Part shown: positions 10,441 through 18,797 of the stretch, piece by piece
Layout of the letters: every line of letters begins with the position of its first letter
Numbering within the stretch: the first letter of the stretch is position 1
Source: Xanthobacteraceae bacterium
GTDB taxonomy: Bacteria; Pseudomonadota; Alphaproteobacteria; Rhizobiales; Xanthobacteraceae
Assembly: GCA_030038995.1 (NCBI GenBank)
Contig: JASHQS010000082.1
Location: 1-62,254 of the forward strand
Direction: 5' to 3'
Length of the DNA stretch: 62,254 nucleotides
Notes under the pieces: generated by a model
What the model saw: the letters and a program-made list of their open reading frames with translations, nothing else
Told to the model about the DNA's origin: nothing
Databases searched by the model: none
Program-made: the position numbers and the translations under genes

Positions 10441-11022
10441 ATGAAAGACGTTTTGCGCGCAGCGGCGATCCTGATCGATCCGGCCGGCACATGGCCGCGC
10501 GTCGCCAAGGAGCCCGCCGATCCGGTTTATCTGATGACCCGCACCGTGGCGCTGTTGGCGCTTATTCCGGCACTGTGCGGATGCATCGGCGCCTGCATCA
10601 TCGGCGTCATCGTTCCGGGAACGGGCGTGGTGCGGGCGTCGCTGTTCGACGGCATTTTCGGCGCCATCTTCTACTATCTGGAAAATTTCGCCGTGGTGCT
10701 CGTGCTCGGGCTCCTTGTTTATCTCGCCGCGCCGCCGTTCGGCGGGCGGCGGGATTTCGCCGCCGCGCTCGCGCTTGCCGTTTATTCGTACACGCCGGTG
10801 TGGCTCACCGGAATTTTTCTGCTGTTGCCGGGACTGCACTTTCTCATGCTCACCGGCCTTTACGGCGCTTACGTCTTGCTTGCCGGCCTGCCGCCGATGC
10901 TGCAGACGCCGCTGCCGCGCGCGCGCAGCTTCGCCGCGCTGATCGTTGCCTGCGCGGTGGTCCTCACGCTGCTCGCCCAATGGGCGCAGCACAGGGTGTT
11001 TGCCGGTCCGGCGGGGATGTAG
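10441..11022 (+). CDS. Yip1-family membrane protein
   Basis: This is a 193-residue membrane protein with four or five hydrophobic segments. The N-terminal pattern (ILIDPAGTWPRVAKEPADP) is typical of bacterial Yip1-domain proteins, whose role is not established. It starts 15 bases after the GMC oxidoreductase and is probably co-transcribed with it. Confidence 0.72.
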   Translation: MKDVLRAAAILIDPAGTWPRVAKEPADPVYLMTRTVALLALIPALCGCIGACIIGVIVPGTGVVRASLFDGIFGAIFYYLENFAVVLVLGLLVYLAAPPFGGRRDFAAALALAVYSYTPVWLTGIFLLLPGLHFLMLTGLYGAYVLLAGLPPMLQTPLPRARSFAALIVACAVVLTLLAQWAQHRVFAGPAGM

Positions 11023-11037
11023 ATAGCCATTTAATTC

Positions 11038-11159
11038 GTTTCCCGGGCGCAGCGCAGCACGAAGTGGTGCGCTGCAGACCCGGGACCTTCGCAAACTGAG
11101 ACTGTAACGATCCCGGATCAGCGGTGCACCGCTGCGCGCTGCACCGCATCCGGGAAACA
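11038..11159. repeat. Composite palindromic repeat, family A, copy 1 (core only)
   Basis: Two imperfect palindromes in tandem. The first runs from GTTTCCCGGGCGCAGCGCAG to GCTGCAGACCCGGGA, the second from TCCCGGATCAGCGGTGCACC to GCACCGCATCCGGGAAAC. The whole core is bounded by inverted GTTTCCCGG/CCGGGAAAC ends. It fills the gap between two convergent genes. Related copies lie at 12788, 17236 and 39185. Confidence 0.85.
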
Positions 11160-11169
11160 ACGTTTCAGC

Positions 11170-12135
11170 TCACGGCGCCTTGACGACGGCGCGGCATGCT
11201 GCCGGCAATCCTTTGAGCGTCATATACTTCGGATGCGCCGGCGCCGGCGCCGGTTTTGGGTGCAGCACCGATTCCTTGAACCAATAATCGAGCGCGTGGC
11301 CGCAGCCGTCGCCCGCCGGCACCGGCGGCTGCGGCTTGCATTGCGGGCTGTCGGCCGGGCAGGCGAGGCGGACGTGGAAGTGCTCGGCGTGGCCCCACCA
11401 CGGCCGCACCTTGGCGAGCCAGGCGCGGTCGGTTCCGGCCTCGCTGCACATTTCCTTCTTGATCGCGGCGTTGACGAAGATGCGGGCGACCTCCGGATCT
11501 TTGGCGGCGGCGCGCACCACCGCCATGTGCGCCGGCGTCCAGAGCTTGGGATCGACGTTGAGCCCGTCCGGTTCGACCATGTTGGCGGCGCCGTCCATTT
11601 CGCGCTCCTCGCGCGACAGCACGTGGTTGGGCATCGGCGTGAACCAGATGTCGACGTCGAGCCCGATCTGATGGCTGGCGTGGCCGGAAATCATCGGGCC
11701 GCCGCGCGGCTGCGCCATGTCGCCGATGAGAAGCCCGTTCCAGCCGGCCTTTTTGGCGTTGCTACCGAGCCGCTCAATGAACTTGATGAGTTCCGGATTG
11801 CCCCAGTTGCGGTTGCGCGAGAGCCGCATGACCTGCCAGGTCGGTCCGGTGATCGGCAGCGCCACCGCGCCGGCCATGCAGCCGTCCGCATAGGAGCCGA
11901 TCGCGCGCGCCGGTCCCGGCAGCGGCGTCAGCTTGCGGGCGAACAGTTCCTTCGCCGGCACGTTCGGTGCATCGGGATCTGGCAGCGGCGGCAGCGGCGT
12001 CGGATTGAGCGTGCCGGGCGGCGTCGTATCGATGGTGCTGGCGGCTCTTTTGACCTGCGATCCGGCGTCCTGCGCCAAAGCCGAGCCGGTTGCGAGCAAG
12101 GAAGCAATCAACAGCGGGCAGATCAGACGGGGCAT
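11170..12135 (-). CDS. mepA: Penicillin-insensitive murein DD-endopeptidase
   Basis: This is a 321-residue periplasmic zinc peptidase that cuts D-Ala-mDAP cross-links in peptidoglycan. It has a signal peptide (cleavage about ALA-Q at 21-22), the zinc motif SGHASHQIGLDVD (HxxxxxxxD) and the second metal motif WWGHAEHFHVRL (HxH), all characteristic of MepA (peptidase M74). Several cysteines typical of this disulfide-bonded family are present. It is divergent from the L,D-transpeptidase, another wall enzyme, across a 217-base gap. Confidence 0.94.
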   Translation of the reverse strand: MPRLICPLLIASLLATGSALAQDAGSQVKRAASTIDTTPPGTLNPTPLPPLPDPDAPNVPAKELFARKLTPLPGPARAIGSYADGCMAGAVALPITGPTWQVMRLSRNRNWGNPELIKFIERLGSNAKKAGWNGLLIGDMAQPRGGPMISGHASHQIGLDVDIWFTPMPNHVLSREEREMDGAANMVEPDGLNVDPKLWTPAHMAVVRAAAKDPEVARIFVNAAIKKEMCSEAGTDRAWLAKVRPWWGHAEHFHVRLACPADSPQCKPQPPVPAGDGCGHALDYWFKESVLHPKPAPAPAHPKYMTLKGLPAACRAVVKAP

Positions 12136-12352
12136 GGTGCTGTCTCAAATATCGGGCAGTTAACCGGACCGTTGCATCCTTAACCTGAACGCTTTGGCAG
12201 ATTCATGTCTGTCGCTGGCGCAGATTGCCGCATGCTCCTTGAGGACTATGGCGACTGCAGCCGGTTAACTCTCGCCGCGTTGTTTGCTTTACAAGCGTCG
12301 GTCCCCGGCGCAAACGAGAAGCGGACGGAGAGGCTTTCGAGGGTTTTTTGCG

Positions 12353-12775
12353 ATGCCTCGCTTGTTTTGCGCGGGCGCACTGGCCGCGTTCGTCTTTGTC
12401 TTCTCCGCGGCCGCCGACGCCAGCGTTCTCGTCCAAATCAACCGCTCGGCGCAGACCATGCAGGTCACCGTCGACGGCATGCCGCTCTACCGCTGGCGCG
12501 TCTCGACCGGACGCCCCGGCCTCGGCACGCCGGCCGGCACCTTCCACCCGCAGAGCCTGGCGCGGCACTGGTTCTCGCGCAAATACCACAATTCGCCGAT
12601 GCCGCATTCGATCTTCTTCCACGGCGGCATCGCCATTCACGGCACCTACGAGACGGCGTGGCTCGGCCGGGCGGTGTCGCATGGCTGCGTGCGGCTCTTT
12701 CCATCCAACGCCACCACGCTGTTCGATCTCGTGCAGCACGAAGGCATGAGCGCCACCACCATCGTGGTGCATTGA
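12353..12775 (+). CDS. L,D-transpeptidase (YkuD domain), short secreted
   Basis: This is a 140-residue enzyme with a signal peptide (about 1-23) followed directly by a YkuD domain. The catalytic signature is complete: HGTYE (96-100) and SHGCVRL (109-115) with Cys112 as nucleophile. Such proteins form 3-3 peptidoglycan cross-links or anchor proteins to the wall. I chose the ATG at 12353 because the signal peptide starts there; an in-frame TTG-type extension to 12284 adds only Arg-rich residues. Confidence 0.9.
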   Translation: MPRLFCAGALAAFVFVFSAAADASVLVQINRSAQTMQVTVDGMPLYRWRVSTGRPGLGTPAGTFHPQSLARHWFSRKYHNSPMPHSIFFHGGIAIHGTYETAWLGRAVSHGCVRLFPSNATTLFDLVQHEGMSATTIVVH

Positions 12776-12787
12776 AGTTTGGCTCCC

Positions 12788-12883
12788 GTTTCCCGGATGC
12801 GGTGCACCGCTTCGCGCTGCACCGCATCCGGGAAACAGAGGTCGATGTTAGCGCCTATGCGCGAAAGCGGGGACCCAGGATAG
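12788..12883. repeat. Composite palindromic repeat, family A, copy 2 (partial)
   Basis: Begins with a near-perfect palindrome of arms GTTTCCCGGATGCGGTGCA and its complement (12788-12836). It then carries the outer-arm sequence ATGTTAGCGCC...GCGAAAGCGGGGACCCA to 12883. Only one half of the full element is present. The rest of the 341-base gap up to 13116 shows no gene. Confidence 0.85.
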
Positions 12884-13116
12884 AAGCGCACGGAGCAAGC
12901 CGCCCCCGGATTCACGACGGCGTGCAAGTCATCAATTCGGCGCATGCGGAACCTCCGCTTCTGTCTCCGTGTAGGGAGCCTCGCGGCAGGTCCTCGGCTC
13001 GAAACGCAGCACGCAAAAATCCGACGGGCGGCGCAATGTCGCGGTGCTGTTCGATCCCAGTTGGAACCTGGGATTTCGACATTCGTTGCCAAAGAAAACG
13101 GGACAAGGAGTCCAGC

Positions 13117-13359
13117 ATGTCGTCCACGCTCAAATCGATCGCGGTGGCGGTCGCCCTGCTCATGAGTGGAGCTTCCATGGCCATGGCCCAGAATTATATG
13201 GCGAGCGGCGGGGCCGGGACTCACTCGACTGCGGTGAAGACCGGAACGGCGTCGAATACGCAAAAGGTCTTCGGGAACCAGAACGGTTATCAGCCGGGTT
13301 GCATACGCTTTCAGCAGGTCTGCTCGAATGCTCCGTATCCTCTGGCTCCTCGTCCCTAG
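13117..13359 (+). CDS. Small secreted protein of unknown function
   Basis: This is an 80-residue protein with a clear signal peptide (cleavage AMA-Q about residue 24) and a Gly/Thr/Asn-rich mature part. The mature part has two cysteines (62 and 69), which could form a disulfide in the periplasm. AAGGAG at 13105-13110 fixes the ATG at 13117. No domain recognised. The frame is open far upstream, but only as a shadow through the transpeptidase gene and a repeat. Confidence 0.7.
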   Translation: MSSTLKSIAVAVALLMSGASMAMAQNYMASGGAGTHSTAVKTGTASNTQKVFGNQNGYQPGCIRFQQVCSNAPYPLAPRP

Positions 13360-13486
13360 AGCGGGGTCGCGTCTGCGGCGCAACACCGCGCGGCAGAGTT
13401 TTGCGGCGGGGCGGCTATCAGAAGCCTTTGCAGCCGTTGTGAGCGCTCTTTTTCCTCACCCGCGAAGCAGGGGAGGATGAAGAAAA

Positions 13487-15181
13487 CTACGTCACCGCGA
13501 CCGGCGCCAGCGCTTCGATGTCGGTAACGACGTCGATCAGCGCCGGACGGCCGGCGGCGAGCGCCTGGGCGAGCGCCGCGGGAAAAGCGGAGGCGTGTTC
13601 AACGCGGATGCCGAGCGCGCCCATGTCTTCGGCGATGCGGGCGAAATTCACTTGACGAAAGGTCCACATTTCGCGGGCCTTTTCGGTCTGCCGGCCGCCA
13701 TAGGCCCGGTCGAAACCGCGCTTGGATTGATTGCCACCGCCATTGTTGTTGACCACGGTGACAGCGGCGATGTTCCAGCGCGCCGCGGTCTCGACCTCGG
13801 CGATGTGATACCAGAAACCGGCGTCGCCGGTGAACGTCACCACCGGCCGGTCCGGAGCGGCGCATTTGGCGCCGAGCCCCGCCGGGAACGCCCAGCCGAG
13901 ATGGCCGGCGCTGCGCATATAGCTCTGCCGCGGGCTTTTCAGGTCGTACATGCCGCCCATCCACATGCCGGCATGGCCGGTATCGACCACCACGATGGCG
14001 TCGTCGGGCATGTGCTGCGTCAACTCGTGGCACAGCCGCTCCGGCCGGATCGGCACCGCGCCGGATTCGAGCACCGCCTTGTATTTGCTGCGCCACTCGC
14101 CGCAAATCTTTTGCGCCGCCGTCACCCAGGCTTGGCGCCGCGCAGCGCTACTGCGGTCGGCGACTTTCAGCATTGCCCGGAGCGCCGCCTTGGCGTCGCC
14201 ATTGACCGCGGCTTCGAACGGATAATTGCGGCCGAGCGCCTCGGCGTCGATGTTGATCTGCACGTTCGGCGTGCCGATCTTCGGCACCGCCCAGAAATGC
14301 GTGGTCATGCCGCCGGTGTCGGTGCCGATGAAACAGACCAGATCCGCGGCATTGACGACCTTATTGGCGCTTTCGCGCGAATAGGTGCCGACCACGCCGA
14401 CCGACAGCGGATGGTTGCCGGCGATCGCGTCCTTGCCGTTGAGCGAGGTGGCGACCGGAATCTGCAGCGCCTCGGCGAGCGCCACGAGCTCGGCTTGCGC
14501 TTGTGAAGCCCGCACGCCGCCGCCGGCGACGATCACCGGCCGCGCCGCCTGTTCGAGACATTTGAGCGCGGCGCGCACGCTCGCCGCGTCGGGCTCCGGC
14601 CGGAACGGCGGTACGCGCGAAAACAGCGGCTCGGTGAGCGGCTCCATCTCGGCCTCTTCGGCGTCGATCTGGCCCTCGTTGCCGCGGAATTGCAGATGCA
14701 CCGGACCGGGCGTACCGCTCACCGCGACGCGGAAGGCTTGGCGCACCATGTCGGGAAAGCGGCTCACGTCGTCGACGGTGGCGTTGAACTTTGTCACCGG
14801 CTCGAACGCCGGCATGTCGTCGATTTCCTGATAGACCTTGCGGAATTTGGTCTTCGGCTCGCGGCCGCCGGTCATGGCGATCACCGGCGAGTGCGCGAGC
14901 CAGGCGTCGCGCAGGCCGGCGGCGAGGTTGAGCGCGCCGATCACCTGCGCCATGCAGATGCCGGGTTTGCCCGACGCGCGGGCGTAGCCGTCGGCCATGT
15001 AGGCGGCAGCCTTCTCGCCGTGCACGTGCAGGCGCTTGATGCCGGTGTCGCGGCGTTCCATCTCGGCAAAAGTGGTGCGCAGCACGGCAGGCACGTGAAA
15101 CACGTGGGTGACGCCGTAGCCCTTGAGCATGTCGGCGAGGCACTGCGCCCCGGTCATTCTGCGGTTGTGGCCGAGCTGCAT
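13487..15181 (-). CDS. Thiamine-pyrophosphate-dependent enzyme, acetolactate synthase-like
   Basis: This is a 564-residue enzyme with the three domains of the acetohydroxyacid synthase/benzoylformate decarboxylase family. The N-terminal Pyr domain has the cofactor-activating glutamate in HVHGEKAAAYMADGYAR (Glu56), followed by a central domain. The C-terminal PP domain has the GDAGFWYH...NNNGG TPP/Mg motif. It is not obviously biosynthetic IlvB: there is no ilvH nearby, and the active-site regions differ. Decarboxylation or carboligation of a 2-oxo acid is likely. The stop lies close to several short palindromic fragments. Confidence 0.87.
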   Translation of the reverse strand: MQLGHNRRMTGAQCLADMLKGYGVTHVFHVPAVLRTTFAEMERRDTGIKRLHVHGEKAAAYMADGYARASGKPGICMAQVIGALNLAAGLRDAWLAHSPVIAMTGGREPKTKFRKVYQEIDDMPAFEPVTKFNATVDDVSRFPDMVRQAFRVAVSGTPGPVHLQFRGNEGQIDAEEAEMEPLTEPLFSRVPPFRPEPDAASVRAALKCLEQAARPVIVAGGGVRASQAQAELVALAEALQIPVATSLNGKDAIAGNHPLSVGVVGTYSRESANKVVNAADLVCFIGTDTGGMTTHFWAVPKIGTPNVQINIDAEALGRNYPFEAAVNGDAKAALRAMLKVADRSSAARRQAWVTAAQKICGEWRSKYKAVLESGAVPIRPERLCHELTQHMPDDAIVVVDTGHAGMWMGGMYDLKSPRQSYMRSAGHLGWAFPAGLGAKCAAPDRPVVTFTGDAGFWYHIAEVETAARWNIAAVTVVNNNGGGNQSKRGFDRAYGGRQTEKAREMWTFRQVNFARIAEDMGALGIRVEHASAFPAALAQALAAGRPALIDVVTDIEALAPVAVT

Positions 15182-15187
15182 GGCGCC

Positions 15188-15559
15188 TCATTCCGTATCT
15201 TTCTGCAACCTGACTCTCACACGCGCGGGTTCAACGATCCATAGCTCACCACTGACAGGCCGGGTACCGGCGACCGCAAGGAAGTCATGCAACCGGTCAA
15301 GGAGCGCTTGCCGCGACCCCGATCCGCCCAGCTCCAAAATGACAATTCCGGCCGATTGTTGAGGAGGGAAACGCGGAACGTGACCAAAATCCCGATCGAG
15401 CGTAATCAGTGTCCGCATTTCGGCAATGCACCTTTGAAAAAGTCGGTCGTCGGGACAGCCGCTGAGCTGCTGATCGTGGACGGTACTGACGTCATGTCCG
15501 AACTCGCGCAAAAGGCTGGCGCCCAACCGGCCGATGTTTTCATCAAGCTTGATCCTCAC
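15188..15559 (-). CDS. DUF5615 PIN-like protein, putative toxin
   Basis: This is a 123-residue protein. The opening KLDENIG with Asp6, followed by LITLDRDFGHVPRF, is the usual DUF5615 (PIN-like, Mut7-C-related) pattern, with acidic residues suited to metal binding in a small RNase fold. The start overlaps the stop of the DUF433 gene by four bases (ATGA). This is the standard arrangement of these two families, which are predicted to work as a toxin-antitoxin pair. Toxicity is inferred from the family. Confidence 0.82.
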   Translation of the reverse strand: MRIKLDENIGRLGASLLREFGHDVSTVHDQQLSGCPDDRLFQRCIAEMRTLITLDRDFGHVPRFPPQQSAGIVILELGGSGSRQALLDRLHDFLAVAGTRPVSGELWIVEPARVRVRLQKDTE

Positions 15560-15798
15560 TCCGCCGGCTCCACGGGAACTGGGATAATTCGCTCGCGAGC
15601 TGCCGCAGCGCCGTAGGCGATTGCGGCCAAAACATCATTATGCGTCAAGCCCGGATAGTCAGCCAATAGCTCGGCCTCTGTCATGCCACTTGCGAGCAGG
15701 TCGAGAATAAGCGAAACCCAAATCCGCGTGCCTTTTATGCACGGTTTGCCACCGCAGATCGCGGGATCAATGCTGATGCGATCAAGAGGATTGCTCAT
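15556..15798 (-). CDS. DUF433 protein, putative antitoxin
   Basis: This is an 80-residue helix-turn-helix-like protein with the DUF433 landmarks DPAICGGKPCIKGTRI and LLASGMTEAELLADYPGLTHNDVLAAIAY. It is the predicted DNA-binding antitoxin partner of the downstream DUF5615 protein, with which it is translationally coupled (overlap at 15556-15559). It would be expected to autoregulate its promoter. Confidence 0.88.
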   Translation of the reverse strand: MSNPLDRISIDPAICGGKPCIKGTRIWVSLILDLLASGMTEAELLADYPGLTHNDVLAAIAYGAAAARERIIPVPVEPAE

Positions 15799-15824
15799 TC
15801 TCGCCTCTTCGATGACACCTGAAC

Positions 15825-16391
15825 TTAAGATTGGACCGGCGTCCGGTCAAAGAAGTCAGCGACGCTGAGGGCCAACCCGGGCGGATCGAGCGTGAGCGGA
15901 CCGGACGTGACGATGCGCGTGCCGATCACTTCGTCGCGGCCGCGCGTGTGATGGATAACGAGCCGCTTGTCGGAATCGATTATAACGTAATGCATGATGC
16001 TGGGAACGCGAAAATAACCCTGCAGCTTGTCGCGTGGATCGGTGGCGGCATTGCCCGGCGACAGCACCTCGACGACTAGGACCGGGTTCGGCAGTTCGAG
16101 CGCACCTCCGGAAATGGGATCGCCGCAATAGACCAACAGATCAGGCCGGTAGCTGTTGCGTGCGTTGACCCGCGCCACGGCGCTGTCAAGGACGAACCGG
16201 CACGGCACGCGCGCCTTGGCAACCGCCGCGTCGAACGCCCGCGCCGTTCGGTATTTGGTGTCGCCGTGGACGATGCGCTCCGGCGACATGGCCATGGGAA
16301 CGCCGTCGAACAATTCCCAGCGCTCGGGCTGTTGTTTCGCCCAAGGCAGAAATTCGTTCACCGTCATGCGTTCTTTGCGCGGTGCGGCCAT
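15825..16391 (-). CDS. Uma2-family (DUF820) PD-(D/E)XK nuclease-like protein
   Basis: This is a 188-residue protein with the Uma2 features: MTVNEFLPWAKQQPERWELFDG at the start, YRPDLLVYC (the PD of the nuclease core), LVVEVLSP (the ExK-like strand), and RDKLQGYFRVPSIMHYVIID. The restriction-like fold is known for the family; the biological role is not. Starts at 16409, 16391 and 16367 are all possible and none has a clear ribosome site. It lies just upstream of the DUF433/DUF5615 pair on the same strand. Confidence 0.82.
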   Translation of the reverse strand: MAAPRKERMTVNEFLPWAKQQPERWELFDGVPMAMSPERIVHGDTKYRTARAFDAAVAKARVPCRFVLDSAVARVNARNSYRPDLLVYCGDPISGGALELPNPVLVVEVLSPGNAATDPRDKLQGYFRVPSIMHYVIIDSDKRLVIHHTRGRDEVIGTRIVTSGPLTLDPPGLALSVADFFDRTPVQS

Positions 16392-16431
16392 GCGGCTAGG
16401 TTTTATCATAATGCGGCGTGTATAACCACGC

Positions 16432-17118
16432 TCAGTCGTTGAACACCGCGACGGCGCGGATCGGCGAGCCGGTGCCCTCGCGCCACTTCAGCGGCAGGCC
16501 GATGAACTGGAATTGGCCTTGGCCGAGCAGCGCTTCGAGATTGCACAGGCTCTCGATGTGGGTGATGTCGAGCTCGAGGCAGGCCTTGTGCACCAGCGAG
16601 TTGATGCGGCCCTCCGGGCCCGGCCGCATCGAGTCGATGCCGAAATGCACGACGCCCTGCCGCGCCAGCCATTCGGTTGAGGCGACGTTGACGCCGGGAT
16701 TGTCGGTCGCGTAGGCCGCGGTCGGAAAGGTGCGGGCATGATGGCCGGTGCAGAGCAGCACAGTGCCTTTTTTCGGGATCGGCACGCCGGCTTTGTCGAC
16801 CGCGGCCGCAAGATCGTCCGGCGTGATCTCGGCGCGCGGCGCGATGCGGCGCAGGTCGATGCAGATGCCCGGCACGATGCAGTTCTGCAGCGGATATTTG
16901 TCGATCGGCGTGCCGCTCCTGCCGAAATGCCGCGGCGCATCGATGTGGGTGCCGCCGTGATCCGGCATGGAGAAGAACATCACGCTGTTGCCGTGGACGT
17001 TGCCGGACTCGACGAACGCTTCCTCATGGGTCTTCCAGATGCCGTGAATGATCGGCGGCTGGCCCGGGTACGACGGCGTGCGATGGTACAGCTCCCGGCT
17101 CAAATCGACGATGCGCAT
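16432..17118 (-). CDS. Cyclase-family metal-dependent hydrolase (KynB-like)
   Basis: This is a 228-residue protein of the cyclase/kynurenine formamidase fold. The metal motif HGGTHIDAPRHF near residue 54 is complete, and the substrate-loop region GTVLLCTGHHARTF follows the family plan. Such enzymes hydrolyse amide or ester bonds with Zn or Mn. There is no tryptophan-catabolism gene nearby, so KynB itself is not claimed. AGGAG upstream supports the ATG at 17118. A second, longer cyclase-family gene occurs at 29180. Confidence 0.85.
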   Translation of the reverse strand: MRIVDLSRELYHRTPSYPGQPPIIHGIWKTHEEAFVESGNVHGNSVMFFSMPDHGGTHIDAPRHFGRSGTPIDKYPLQNCIVPGICIDLRRIAPRAEITPDDLAAAVDKAGVPIPKKGTVLLCTGHHARTFPTAAYATDNPGVNVASTEWLARQGVVHFGIDSMRPGPEGRINSLVHKACLELDITHIESLCNLEALLGQGQFQFIGLPLKWREGTGSPIRAVAVFND

Positions 17119-17235
17119 CGCGGTTTTCTCCTGGCGGCGGCGAATTTGCATACAGTAGCCGCACCATGCGATGACGACAATTCGTGTCCGGCGCGCCCGC
17201 ATCCGATAAAGAACGCTGAATCTGGCTGATGTATT

Positions 17236-17497
17236 CCGCTCATTCCCGCGCAAGCGGGAATCCAGAGGATTGCGCCAGAGCTGGGTCCCCGCTTTCGCGC
17301 ATGGGCGCTAACACAGGCCTGTTTCCTGGATGCGGTGCAGCGCGAAGCGGTGCACCGCTGATCCGGGATCGTCGCAGACTCCGCAACTTTGTTACGATCC
17401 CGGGTCTGCAGCGCACCACTTCGCTGCGCTTCGTGCTGCGCTGCGCCCGGGAAACGCAGCTATGTTAGCGCCTGAGCGCTTTCGCGGGGATGAGCGG
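17236..17497. repeat. Composite palindromic repeat, family A, copy 3 (full length)
   Basis: A nested element of about 262 bases. The outer arms are CCGCTCATTCCCGCGCAAGC and its inverted partner ending at 17497. Next come the inverted arms GGCGCTAACA (17304-17313) and TGTTAGCGCC (17463-17472). They enclose a core whose ATCCGGG half comes first and CCCGGGTCTGCAGCGC half second. It fills most of a 534-base gap with no gene. Confidence 0.9.
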
Positions 17498-17652
17498 AAT
17501 GTGTAACGAACGCCATGCGCTCAGTTGTCCCAGGTTTCGGTCCGTACACCGCCTTGCGCGCGCGAGGCAAAGCGGCTGAAATGCGCGCAATCGCTTCGGC
17601 GTTCGATCGCCGTCGAACCAGAAAAAACAAAGACGTGATCTGGGAGGACGTC

Positions 17653-18633
17653 ATGATATCTGCGCGCGCGCTCGCGGCGGCGATGTTTGCCGCATCTTTG
17701 CTGGCGACCGGTACCGCTTCGGCGCAAAACTATCCCACTCGGCCGGTCACCATGCTGGTGGCGTTTCCGCCGGGCGGCGCCGACGATGCCACGGCGCGCA
17801 TCCTGCAGGACCCTTTCCAAAAGGCGCTGGGTCAGCCGGTGGTCATCGAGAACATCGGCGGCGCCGGCGGCATGATCGCCGCTGCCAAGGCGGCGCGCGC
17901 CGAGCACGACGGCTACACCATCCTCTTGCACCAGGACGCGCTCGCCGCCGGCATGGCGCTTTATCCGAACCTCAGCTTCGACGCCGAGAAGGATTTCGTG
18001 CCGATCGGTCTCGTCAACATCACCGCGAACACGCTGTCCGGCCGGCCGACGCTGCCGGCTGACAATTTTGCCGAATTGCTGCGTTGGATGAAAACGCCCG
18101 GCCGGATCGTGAAGGTCGGTCATCCCGGCGTCGGCTCATTCGGTCACTTGGTCGAGGTGCTGGTGTTCCAGGAGCTCGGGGTGAAGGTCACTCAGGTTCC
18201 CTATCGCGGCGCCGGTCCGGCGCTGGTTGATTTGCTGGCAGGACAAGTGGACCTCGGCCCGATCTCGGGCGTGGTCGCGGCGCCTTTGGTCAAAAGCGGC
18301 AAGCTCAAAGCCTACATGGTCATCGGCGCGAAGCGATTCGCCGGCTTGCCCGATGTGCCAAGCACGCACGAGCTCGGCTACAAAAAGCTCGACGTCGATT
18401 TCTGGCACATGCTGTTGGCGCCAGCCGGCACGCCGCGCCCGATCGTCGACAAGCTCAACGCCGCGCTACGCACCGCGCTCGCCGATCCCAAGGTGCGCAA
18501 GACCTACGCCGACGGCGGCATGGACGAATATCCGGACAGCGAGGAAACGCCCGAAGCCGCCGCGGCGCTGCTCAAGAGCCAGATCAAGCTCTGGGGCGAC
18601 GTAGTGCGGCAGAACCACATCGCCGCGCAATAG
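17653..18633 (+). CDS. TctC/Bug-family tripartite tricarboxylate transporter substrate-binding protein
   Basis: This is a 326-residue periplasmic binding protein. It has a signal peptide (cleavage ASA-Q about residue 25), then the family opening NYPTRPVTMLVAFPPGGADD, the VIENIGGAGGMIAAA loop and VPYRGAGPALVDLLAGQVD. Bug proteins bind small carboxylates or other acids. No tctA or tctB membrane partner is adjacent, which is common for orphan Bug genes. GGGAGG at 17642-17647 fixes the start. Confidence 0.92.
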   Translation: MISARALAAAMFAASLLATGTASAQNYPTRPVTMLVAFPPGGADDATARILQDPFQKALGQPVVIENIGGAGGMIAAAKAARAEHDGYTILLHQDALAAGMALYPNLSFDAEKDFVPIGLVNITANTLSGRPTLPADNFAELLRWMKTPGRIVKVGHPGVGSFGHLVEVLVFQELGVKVTQVPYRGAGPALVDLLAGQVDLGPISGVVAAPLVKSGKLKAYMVIGAKRFAGLPDVPSTHELGYKKLDVDFWHMLLAPAGTPRPIVDKLNAALRTALADPKVRKTYADGGMDEYPDSEETPEAAAALLKSQIKLWGDVVRQNHIAAQ

Positions 18634-18739
18634 ACTCACGCACCGAAACAAGCACGGTCACCGGCGATCGACGGTCCGGACCGACCCATTATCAGTTTGG
18701 CTGCAAGCCGGCGCGGATGTGCCCAAGCACAAACCGGAG

Positions 18740-18745
18740 TATAAT
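18740..18745 (+). promoter_or_regulatory. Candidate -10 box upstream of the MoxR operon
   Basis: A perfect TATAAT in otherwise GC-rich DNA, about 50 bases before the first gene of the six-gene operon. No good -35 hexamer is visible at 16-18 bases, so this is a weak call. Confidence 0.3.
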
Positions 18746-18797
18746 ATAAAGAGCGATCGGGAATCGCGATCCGCGGGAGCGGGTGCTTGAGGGGGCG

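Noticed and set aside
8686-11160. 824-residue open frame on the minus strand
   Set aside because: It is antisense to the GMC oxidoreductase and Yip1-like genes. Composition is Arg/Ala/Gly-rich shadow with no motifs.
12205-13359. 384-residue frame over the L,D-transpeptidase
   Set aside because: The transpeptidase in another frame has a signal peptide and full catalytic motif. Only the last 80 codons of this frame look real.
13487-15181. Biosynthetic acetolactate synthase IlvB
   Set aside because: No ilvH small subunit or other branched-chain gene nearby. The family call is kept at TPP-enzyme level.
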